A stretch of DNA of 43,031 nt from contig NZ_FMCW01000021.1 of NCBI RefSeq assembly GCF_900091595.1, forward strand, positions 1-43,031, given 5' to 3'. This document shows, piece by piece, positions 26,978 to 33,178 of the stretch. The position numbers and the translations under genes are program-made. How positions within the stretch are numbered: the stretch's first letter is position 1; the number at the start of each line of letters is the position of its first letter. The notes beneath the pieces were generated by a model. It searched no databases and had not been told where the DNA came from. It saw only the letters and a program-made list of their open reading frames with translations. This DNA comes from Micromonospora haikouensis. Its GTDB lineage: Bacteria > Actinomycetota > Actinomycetes > Mycobacteriales > Micromonosporaceae.

Positions 26978-28039
26978 CTAGGCGGTCTTGCGGGGCGCCG
27001 CCTTCTTCGGGGCGGCCTTCCGCGCCGGCGCCTTCTTCTCGGCCTTCGCCCCCGCCGCCTTCGTCGTGGCCTTCCCCGGGGCCGCCTTCTTCGTACCCCC
27101 GGTGGACCCGCCGCCGGTCCCGCCGGCCGCCTTCTTCGCCGGCTTCTTCTCGGCAGCCTTCCGCGCCGGGGCCTTCGCCTCCTTCGCGGCCTTCGTAGCC
27201 TTCTGCGCCGACCGGGCCGACGTGATCGGGGTCGGCTCGCCGCTCCGCTCCGGCTGCTCCCCGCGCGCCGCCCGGGCCCGCTCCACCGACGCCTTCAGCG
27301 CCGCCATCAGGTCCACCGCCGCCGCCGGGGCCTCCTCGACCTCCTCCGGCTGGACGACCTCCCGGCCCTCCACCTTCGCGTCGATGACCTCCTGCAACGC
27401 CGCCCGGTAGTCGTCGGTGAAGACCTCCGGCTCGAACTCGCCCGCCATCGAGTCGATCAACGAGCTGGCCATCGCCAGCTCCGGCGGCCGGACCTTCAGG
27501 TCCTCGCCCAGGAAACCGAAATCGGGGGTACGCACCTCGTCCGGCCACAGCATCGTGTTGAGCAGCAGCACCCCCTCGCGCACCCGCAGGGTCGCCAACT
27601 GCTCCCGCTGGCGCAGCGCCACCTTGACGATCGCCACCCGCTCCGAGTCGACCAGTGCGTCGCGCAGCAGCACGTACGGCTTCGTCGCCGCGCCCTCCGG
27701 CTCCAGGAAGTACGCCTTGTTGTAGAGGATCGGGTCGACCTGCTCCGCCGGGACGAACTCCAACACGTCGATCGCCCGCGACGTGGTCAGCGGCAGGTCC
27801 GCGAAATCCTCGTCGGTCAGGATCACCATCTCGCCGCCGCCGATGTCGTACCCCTTGGCGATGTCGTCGTAGGTGACCTCCTCGCCGCACACCGAACAGG
27901 TGCGCTTGTACCGGATGCGCCCCCCGTCGGACCGGTGCACCTGGTGGAAGCGGATGTCCTTCTCCTCGGTGGCCGAATAGAGCTTCACCGCGATCGAGAC
28001 CAGCCCGAACGAGACAGCCCCCTTCCAGATCGCCCGCAT
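26978..28039 (-). CDS. ku: Ku protein of bacterial NHEJ
   Basis: A 353-residue DNA-end-binding homodimer subunit. The core Ku fold starts MRAIWKGAVSFGLVSIAVKLYSATEEKDIRFHQVHRSDGGRIRYKRTCSVCGEEV and continues through YDIGGGEMVILTDEDF, EFVPAEQVDPILYNKAYFLEPE, and LATLRVREGVLLLNTMLWPDEVR. The last roughly 90 residues are a Lys/Ala/Pro-rich tail (KKPAKKAAGG, KKAAPGKATTKAAGAKAEKK) like histone H1, known in some bacterial Ku proteins to bind DNA. GGGGAGAGGAG precedes the ATG. It is divergent from the ligase gene. Confidence 0.93.
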   Translation of the reverse strand: MRAIWKGAVSFGLVSIAVKLYSATEEKDIRFHQVHRSDGGRIRYKRTCSVCGEEVTYDDIAKGYDIGGGEMVILTDEDFADLPLTTSRAIDVLEFVPAEQVDPILYNKAYFLEPEGAATKPYVLLRDALVDSERVAIVKVALRQREQLATLRVREGVLLLNTMLWPDEVRTPDFGFLGEDLKVRPPELAMASSLIDSMAGEFEPEVFTDDYRAALQEVIDAKVEGREVVQPEEVEEAPAAAVDLMAALKASVERARAARGEQPERSGEPTPITSARSAQKATKAAKEAKAPARKAAEKKPAKKAAGGTGGGSTGGTKKAAPGKATTKAAGAKAEKKAPARKAAPKKAAPRKTA

Positions 28040-28114
28040 CCCCCGCTCCTCTCCCCGGTTAACGTTCAGGATCGCAAAGGATCGAAGCGGGCGCGATGAC
28101 TTCTGTTGCCCTAC

Positions 28115-28120
28115 TACAGT
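28115..28120 (+). promoter_or_regulatory. -10 box TACAGT of NHEJ ligase
   Basis: TACAGT ends 6 nt before the ATG at 28127. It lies in the 87-bp divergent region that must also hold the Ku promoter. Confidence 0.45.
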
Positions 28121-28126
28121 CAGGAA

Positions 28127-29068
28127 ATGCCCGGCGCGCCGCTGAAGCCGATGCTCGCGACGACCGGCCTGCTGCCCGCCGGCGCCGAGTGGGCGTACGA
28201 GTTCAAGTGGGACGGCGTACGCGCGCTCGCCGACATCGTCGGCGGCCGGCAACACCTGTACGCCCGCTCCGGCGTGCAGATCACCGCCGCCTACCCGGAG
28301 CTGATCACCCTCGCCGAGCAGATCGACGACGCCCTGCTCGACGGGGAGGTGGTGCTGCTCAACCAGGCCGGTCAGCCCTCCTTCACCGCGCTCGCCGAAC
28401 GGATGCACGTGCGCGACCCGGCGAAGGCGGCCCGGCTCGCGGCGAGCGTACCCGTGACGTATCTGATCTTCGATCTGTTGCGGCTGCGCGGCGCGGACCT
28501 CACCGGCCGGCCCTGGCGCGAACGCCGCGACCTGCTGGAGGGCCTCGGACTCGGCGGCGCCCGGTGGGCCGTGCCCCCCGTCTTCGCCGACGGGCCCGCC
28601 ACCTACGAGGCGGCCGGCGAACACGGCCTCGAAGGGGTGATGGCCAAGCGCGTCGGCTCGGCCTACCGGCCCGGCGTCCGCTCGCCCGACTGGGTCAAGG
28701 TCAAGCTGGAGGTCACCGGCGACTTCGTCGTCGGCGGCTGGCGGCCCGGGGCCCGCAAGATCGGCGGCCTGCTCGTCGGCGTGCCCCGCCCCGACGGCCG
28801 GCTCACCTACCGGGGCCGCGTCGGCGGCGGCATCGGCGCGGCCCTCGAACGCGAACTGCTGCGCGAGCTGGAACCCCTGCGCGCCGGCAGCTCCCCGTTC
28901 GCCGCCGACGTGCCCCGCGAGGATGCCCGGGGCGCCATCTGGGTAGATCCTGAGGTCGTGGTGGAGGTGAAGTACGGCCAGCGCACCCCCGACGGCCGGC
29001 TGCGCTTTCCCCGGGTGCTGCGGCTGCGCCCCGACAAGCCGCCCGAGGAGGTGGACGATGCCGGCTGA
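28127..29068 (+). CDS. ligD: ATP-dependent DNA ligase (LigD ligase-domain type)
   Basis: A 313-residue stand-alone ligase. Nucleotidyl motif I is EFKWDGVRA with the adenylated Lys. Others are LLDGEVV (III), TYLIFDLLRLRG (IIIa), EGVMAKR (IV) and WVKVKLE (V), followed by an OB-fold domain ending in FPRVLRLRPDKPPEE. It seals breaks held by Ku. In mycobacterial LigD the ligase, polymerase and nuclease form one chain; here ligase and polymerase are separate genes overlapping by 11 nt, and no nuclease domain is seen. Start 28127 is set by the -10 box. Confidence 0.9.
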   Translation: MPGAPLKPMLATTGLLPAGAEWAYEFKWDGVRALADIVGGRQHLYARSGVQITAAYPELITLAEQIDDALLDGEVVLLNQAGQPSFTALAERMHVRDPAKAARLAASVPVTYLIFDLLRLRGADLTGRPWRERRDLLEGLGLGGARWAVPPVFADGPATYEAAGEHGLEGVMAKRVGSAYRPGVRSPDWVKVKLEVTGDFVVGGWRPGARKIGGLLVGVPRPDGRLTYRGRVGGGIGAALERELLRELEPLRAGSSPFAADVPREDARGAIWVDPEVVVEVKYGQRTPDGRLRFPRVLRLRPDKPPEEVDDAG

Positions 29069-29963
29069 CCGGCTCAAGGTCGACGTGCAGGGCCGCTCGC
29101 TGGAGCTGTCCAACCTGGACAAGGTGCTCTACCCGGCGGCGGGCTTCACCAAGGGCGAGGTGATCGACTACTACACCCGCATCGCCCCGGTGCTCCTGCC
29201 GCACCTCGCCGACCGGGCCCTCACCCGCATCCGCTACCCCAACGGGGTGGAGGACAAGAGCTTCTTCGAGAAGAACGCCCCCGCTGCCACCCCCGCCTGG
29301 GTACGCACCGAGAACCTCCCCGCCCCCGGCTCCACCAAGGGCCGCGAGACCATCGACTACGTCGTCGCCGACGACCTGCCTACCCTCGTCTGGCTGGCCA
29401 ACCTCGCCGCCCTGGAACTGCACACCCCGCAGTGGAAGATCGGCGGCCACCCCGACCTGCTGGTCGTCGACCTCGACCCCGGCCCCCCGGCCGGGCTGCG
29501 CGAATGCAGCCAGGTGGCGCTGCTGCTGCGCGACCGGCTGGCTCTCGACGGGCTCGACTCCTATCCGAAGACGTCGGGCAAGAAGGGCATGCAGCTCTGC
29601 TGCCCCATCGCCGGCACCCAGTCCTCGGACACGGTCTCCGACTACGCGCACCGGGTCGCCCGCGAGCTGGAGGAAGCCCACCCGAAGCAGGTCGTGTCGA
29701 AGATGGCGAAGAACCTGCGCGGCGGGAAGGTCTTCATCGACTGGAGCCAGAACAACGCGGCGAAGACGACCGTCGCCCCGTACTCGCTGCGCGCCCAGCC
29801 CGTGCCGGCCGTGTCGACGCCGCTGACCTGGGACGAGGTGGCAGCCGGCGCGGCCGGAGAGCGCCCGGCGACGAAGCCGTACACGGCCGCCGAGGTGCTC
29901 AAGCGGGTGGACAAGCACGGCGACCTGCTAGCCCCGCTACTCACCCCCGGCCCCGAGGTGTAA
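29058..29963 (+). CDS. ligD: LigD-type primase-polymerase
   Basis: A 301-residue archaeo-eukaryotic primase-fold polymerase of NHEJ. It shows LSNLDKVLYPAAGFTKGEVIDYY, FFEKNAPAATPAWVRT, LLVVDLDPG with the catalytic Asp pair, YPKTSGKKGMQL and KVFIDWSQNNAAKTTVAPYSLRAQPVPAVSTPLTWDEV. It fills gaps and prefers ribonucleotides in characterised homologues. It overlaps the ligase gene by 11 nt. Its TAA stop is the start of palindromic repeat copy C. Confidence 0.92.
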   Translation: MPADRLKVDVQGRSLELSNLDKVLYPAAGFTKGEVIDYYTRIAPVLLPHLADRALTRIRYPNGVEDKSFFEKNAPAATPAWVRTENLPAPGSTKGRETIDYVVADDLPTLVWLANLAALELHTPQWKIGGHPDLLVVDLDPGPPAGLRECSQVALLLRDRLALDGLDSYPKTSGKKGMQLCCPIAGTQSSDTVSDYAHRVARELEEAHPKQVVSKMAKNLRGGKVFIDWSQNNAAKTTVAPYSLRAQPVPAVSTPLTWDEVAAGAAGERPATKPYTAAEVLKRVDKHGDLLAPLLTPGPEV

Positions 29964-30012
29964 GGAGGGGCCCCTTGTTAACGCATACGGTATAGAAGGG
30001 CACCCTTCTCAC
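29961..30012. repeat. Stop-codon palindromic repeat, copy C
   Basis: The copy starts with the TAA stop of the polymerase gene (GTAAGGAGGGGCCCC), then TTGTTAACGCATACGGT, and ends in an AGAAGGG/CCCTTCT hairpin. It matches copy A and the right arm of copy B. Confidence 0.7.
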
Positions 30013-30080
30013 TACTGCTCGCGGTGTAGCCGCAGGGACGCCAGCCGCAGGACCGCGCCGCCGACCAGGGCGAGCGCGGT

Positions 30081-30383
30081 CTACGCCCCCGGGGGCTGCC
30101 GCTCCCGCCACCCGTAGGCCCGCTGGTTGTGCCGGGTCGCACACGGCGCGAGGTGGTCGCTGGGCAGGCCGCACCGCGCGCCGCCGGCCAGTCGCCGGTC
30201 ACAGAACACCCGATGATGTACGCGCTGCTCGTCCTCGGTCGACACGGTCACCTCCCCGACGTCGACACACCGGGTGAACTGGGCCAGGACCCGCGCCGCC
30301 GTGCGGGCGAGGATCCGGGCGCGGAGCAGGTCCGGCACGACGATCGGCACATGCACGACCCACCGACTGCTGGGGCCTCTCAT
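30081..30383 (-). CDS. Small conserved-looking cysteine-containing protein
   Basis: A 100-residue protein of unknown function. The N-terminal half (RWVVHVPIVVPDLLRARILARTAARVLAQFTRCVDVGEVTVS) looks like an alpha/beta fold. The C-terminal half has CDRRLAGGARCGLPSDHLAPCATRHNQRAYGWRER, with three Cys and two His that could bind metal. Codon pattern and amino-acid balance look like a real gene. The ATG at 30383 is the only good start. No operon partner. Confidence 0.55.
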   Translation of the reverse strand: MRGPSSRWVVHVPIVVPDLLRARILARTAARVLAQFTRCVDVGEVTVSTEDEQRVHHRVFCDRRLAGGARCGLPSDHLAPCATRHNQRAYGWRERQPPGA

Positions 30384-30743
30384 CGGCCGACCGATTCGCG
30401 GCGGTTAGCGGGCTCGTACGAGTTGGATGTTCTCGGGACGGGCGGTGGTCGCACTCGGGGCCGCCTTCCGTTCGGAGGTCGGGGTGGGCCCTGCCGCCGC
30501 AGCCTCGTTCGGCGAGTACGGCGGCAGGGCGTGTCGGGGTGCCCGGGGTGGCCGGGCCGGGGGAGTCCGGCCACCCCGGGCTGGGGGAATGCGCTGTGGT
30601 GACGAGCGACCGCACGGAGAGCGCCAACCGACCGCATGGAGCACGTCACTGTCAGCGACGCTACGGAGCGATCTCACCTATGTCAAGTATTCTTCTGGAC
30701 CACTGAACCATTCATGTCATCAATGCCGGCTGGGCTAGGTGTT
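30384..30743. other. Intergenic stretch with two hairpins
   Basis: No gene is supported. Hairpins: CCCTGCCGCC/GGCGGCAGGG at about 30489-30530 with an inner stem, and a perfect 14-bp stem at 30542-30555/30567-30580 with an 11-nt loop. After 30640 the DNA becomes more AT-rich, leading into the GntR promoter. Confidence 0.45.
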
Positions 30744-30773
30744 TTGCCTGTGGCGGATCCATGGATCGATACT
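30744..30773 (+). promoter_or_regulatory. GntR promoter with 12-bp palindrome in spacer
   Basis: A -35 TTGCCT (30744-30749), an 18-nt spacer and a -10 GATACT (30768-30773). The spacer holds the perfect palindrome GATCCATGGATC (30756-30767), well placed for autorepression by the dimeric regulator encoded next. Confidence 0.45.
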
Positions 30774-30804
30774 GGCGGGGCCAACCGACTGCAAGGGGCC
30801 CCAC

Positions 30805-31023
30805 GTGCCTATCCCGCCCACCATGGACGAGCTGCTCGACGACCTGATGAGGCGCATCGAGGAGGGCGAGTTTCCGCCCGGCTCGCAGCTGCCGTCAGGG
30901 CGCGCCCTGGCGGCCGAGTACGACGTCTCGCATTCCACCATCAACCGGGCTTGGGCGACGCTGCGGAAGCGTGGCGTACTGGTCGGGCGTCCGGGGCGAG
31001 GTGTTTTCGTCGCTGAAGTCTGA
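30805..31023 (+). CDS. Short GntR-type transcriptional regulator
   Basis: A 72-residue protein that is only a winged helix-turn-helix: MDELLDDLMRRIEEGEFPPGSQLPSGRALAAEYDVSHSTINRAWATLRKRGVLVGRPGRGVFVAEV. The pattern LPSGRALAAEYDVS...TINRAW is the GntR DNA-reading helix pair. There is no effector-binding domain, so it either partners another protein or acts as a simple repressor. GTG 30805 is chosen; ATG 30823 and GTG 30739 are alternatives. It sits between the NHEJ region and the CRISPR locus; its targets are unknown. Confidence 0.75.
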   Translation: MPIPPTMDELLDDLMRRIEEGEFPPGSQLPSGRALAAEYDVSHSTINRAWATLRKRGVLVGRPGRGVFVAEV

Positions 31024-31283
31024 GGTCCTCGCTGTCGTCGAGGGTCGGGCCTGGGGTGTGACGCCGGCACCTTCTCGGGCGGAACCGGCATGCGGCCGCT
31101 TCGCGGCGACTCCCTCAAGGCGCGAAGCTGGGCTTGCCTGACGTTCGTGATCCTTCAGCGGGGTGCAGCCTCCGTCTCTGTTTGCAGCAAGGTGCCCTCG
31201 CGCTCGCCTTGCAGGTTGCAGAGTGCGGAAATAGCTAATAGCGGACAAAAGCTGCAATTGCCCCTTCGGTCGTTCATGTCTGC
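31024..31283. other. Intergenic stretch without supported gene
   Basis: A 73-codon forward frame (31090-31311) lacks a ribosome binding site and a domain, and is not accepted. A small GCCGC-TTC-GCGGC hairpin is near 31095-31110. GC content falls toward 31220-31320. Confidence 0.4.
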
Positions 31284-31312
31284 TTGGGGGTGTAGGGTCC
31301 ACATGCGATAGT
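31284..31312 (+). promoter_or_regulatory. Promoter of membrane microprotein
   Basis: TTGGGG (31284-31289), a 17-nt spacer and GATAGT (31307-31312). A 10-bp palindrome GGAGTACTCC begins near 31313 and overlaps the expected start of transcription. Confidence 0.45.
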
Positions 31313-31358
31313 GGAGTACTCCAAGCTACTTCGAGCTAGTTCCTTTTAAGGAGTTCCT

Positions 31359-31457
31359 GTGGCCGCTCGCCCTGGCTTCTCTCTCTCCATCGTGCTGCCC
31401 CAATCGATCACGATCTCCCTCGTTGTCGTGATCATCTGGATCCTGATCCAGGCGTGA
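31359..31457 (+). CDS. 32-residue single-span membrane peptide
   Basis: A reading frame of 33 codons from GTG 31359 to TGA 31457. AAGGAG lies 5 nt before the start, one of the best ribosome binding sites in the window. The product begins (M)AARPGFSLSIV and continues LPQSITISLVVVIIWILIQA: a short polar N-terminus and one hydrophobic helix of about 20 residues with a Trp, ending at once. A promoter lies upstream and a hairpin terminator downstream. No family is recognised. Type I toxins and small membrane regulators have this form, but function is unknown. It lies just beyond the trailer end of CRISPR array 1. Confidence 0.6.
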   Translation: MAARPGFSLSIVLPQSITISLVVVIIWILIQA

Positions 31458-31484
31458 GCGCAGTTTCCGGCTAAAAGATGGCGG

Positions 31485-31510
31485 TGGCCGAAGGGCAAGC
31501 CCTTCGGCCA
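31485..31510 (+). terminator. Hairpin terminator after membrane peptide
   Basis: A 12-bp stem TGGCCGAAGGGC/GCCCTTCGGCCA closed over AA, 28 nt after the peptide stop codon. No T-tract follows. Confidence 0.6.
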
Positions 31511-31636
31511 ACCCCACCACTGTGGGGAACATGATCGTCTTCCTGTCGCAAGCTACTGCGAGCTAGGGATCACCCACGGCGAGCCGGGGAATGCCCCACC
31601 AACTATGTCATTCGTCTGAGGTGGGGTCTTGAAGCG

Positions 31637-32944
31637 GGATCAGCCGTATGCGCGGGAAGCAGTTTGACCGCGAAGATCGAGCATCTGCGCAACAAGCGAA
31701 CACCCCCACATGCGGGGGGAGCAGGCGGTGGGCCGCGACCGGGGCGTCAACTCCCTGGGATCACCCCCCCGCATGCGCGGGGAGCAGGCGCTTTAGGCCG
31801 CGCTCAACGCGATCGGCGCGGGATACCCCCGCATGCGCGGGGAGCAGCTGGTCACGCTCGGCGGCGCGGCGACGGTGGCGGGATACCCCCGCATGCGCGG
31901 GGAGCAGAACGAGGGCCGGGTCGTCGGCACCGGTGGACCGGGATCACCCCCGCATGCGCGGGGAGCAGACGGCGTTGATGCTCGCGCCGGCGATGTAGGC
32001 GGGATCACCCCCGCATGCGCGGGGAGCAGCGCGAGACGTACATCTCTGACCGGTCGATGGCCGGATCACCCCCGCATGCGCGGGGAGCAGGCCCGCACCG
32101 ACCTGGTGCAGGTGGTCGGGGTGGGATCACCCCCGCATGCGCGGGGAGCAGCGCGAGACGTACATCTCTGACCGGTCGATGGCCGGATCACCCCCGCATG
32201 CGCGGGGAGCAGGCCCGCACCGACCTGGTGCAGGTGGTCGGGGTGGGATCACCCCCGCATGCGCGGGGAGCAGATCGGCGTGCGGGGCCGCGGCAAGACC
32301 AACCTGGGAGCACCCCCGCATGCGCGGGGAGCAGAACAGCACGTCAGGGACTGGTCGTCCGTCCTCCGGATCACCCCCGCATGCGCGGGGAGCAGCTGCG
32401 TGACGGCGGCATCGACTACCAGGCGTGGGGATCACCCCCGCATGCGCGGGGAGCAGCTGGCTGAGGCGATGGACCGCTTCCAGGTGGCGGGATCACCCCC
32501 GCATGCGCGGGGAGCAGCAGGGAGCCGGCTGGGTAGGGTCCGGCTCCTCGGGATCACCCCCGCATGCGCGGGGAGCAGGTGGACGCGAACCAGTGCCGCA
32601 GCGGATACAGCGGATCACCCCCGCATGCGCGGGGAGCAGTGGTGGGGTTGGGCGCCGGATCGCCCGGCGGCGGGATCACCCCCGCATGCGCGGGGAGCAG
32701 TCGAGGGTCCGCTTGCCGGACGTCAGCTCCTCGGGATCACCCCCGCATGCGCGGGGAGCAGGCGCTTCGGACGGTGGCGTTGTCCTGTGCGCCGGGATCA
32801 CCCCCGCATGCGCGGGGAGCAGGGTGGGTGGCTGACATGCCGTCCGTGGACAGCCGGATCACCCCCGCATGCGCGGGGAGCAGGTCTGGATGAAGTGGCT
32901 CGCCACGAAGCACTTCGGATCACCCCCGCATGCGCGGGGAGCAG
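31637..32944 (-). CRISPR. Type I-E CRISPR array 1, 22 repeats
   Basis: Repeats of 28 bp, on the minus strand CTGCTCCCCGCG-CATG-CGGGGGTGATCC, alternate with 33-bp spacers; the palindromic CCCCGCG/CGGGG stem is typical of I-E. Repeats start at 31637, 31697, 31758, 31821, 31881, 31941, 32002 and then every 61 bp to 32917. Those at 31637 (26 bp), 31697 (4 mismatches), 31758 (two extra C) and 31821/31881 (one base missing) are degenerate; 32307 has one change. Degeneracy at the left end and the leader motif at the right show transcription leftward. Two spacers occur twice. Confidence 0.97.
32030..32273. repeat. 122-bp tandem duplication inside CRISPR array 1
   Basis: Positions 32030-32151 and 32152-32273 are identical: two spacers (one beginning CGCGAGACGTACATC, one beginning GCCCGCACCGACCTG) with their repeats. 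The pattern indicates duplication by recombination or slippage between repeats, not new acquisition. Confidence 0.93.
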
Positions 32945-32994
32945 TCTTCCTGACCTGCGATGCTAAAGATCATCTTCCTGGTCTTCGTTCACTT
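32945..32994 (-). promoter_or_regulatory. Leader of CRISPR array 1
   Basis: Reading on the minus strand, the 50 bases before the first repeat contain AAGTGAACGAA (-50 to -40), GATCTTTAGC (-27 to -18) and TCAGGAAG close to the repeat. The array 2 leader has the same elements at the same distances; 36 of 50 bases agree. It should carry the Cas1-Cas2 docking site. The 32945-33178 gap also must contain the cas3 promoter, which I cannot place. Confidence 0.75.
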
Positions 32995-33178
32995 TGCCTC
33001 TCAAGACCATCGCTGTTGGAATCGAGCGCGCCGGTTGGGTTGGTGTGAGTCGCAGCCGGATCAGCGTACCGATGGAATCTCCGCGAGGGCATCCGATAGG
33101 GAGGGGTTCCGGCGACCGGATTAATCTTGCTCGATCTCCAGCCAGGCCGCGTCCGGACGTACATGAGCGTCGTTCTCG

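Larger units (their letters stand above)
31322..31566. repeat. 18-bp direct repeats flanking microprotein gene
   Basis: CAAGCTACTTCGAGCTAG (31322-31339) and CAAGCTACTGCGAGCTAG (31549-31566) differ at one of 18 bases and are 227 bp apart start to start. Each is itself close to an inverted AGCT motif. They bracket the whole microprotein gene and its terminator. Confidence 0.65.

Noticed and set aside
30405..30677. 90-codon minus-strand frame before the GntR gene
   Set aside because: No domain, no ribosome binding site, and it runs through two hairpins.
31090..31311. 73-codon plus-strand frame
   Set aside because: Weak start, no domain, and overlaps the microprotein promoter.
31533..31545. 13-base similarity (12 of 13) between the microprotein flank and the reverse of leader 1 (32969-32981)
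   Set aside because: Too short to separate from chance, and not in the conserved leader blocks.
31322..31566. CreTA-like CRISPR-repressed toxin unit
   Set aside because: The direct repeats do not resemble the CRISPR repeat and no crRNA-like anti-toxin is visible, so I claim only a microprotein gene.
31648..32966. Long forward frames with repeated HPRMRGEQ or PHARGA peptides
   Set aside because: They are translations of the CRISPR repeats and spacers, not proteins.
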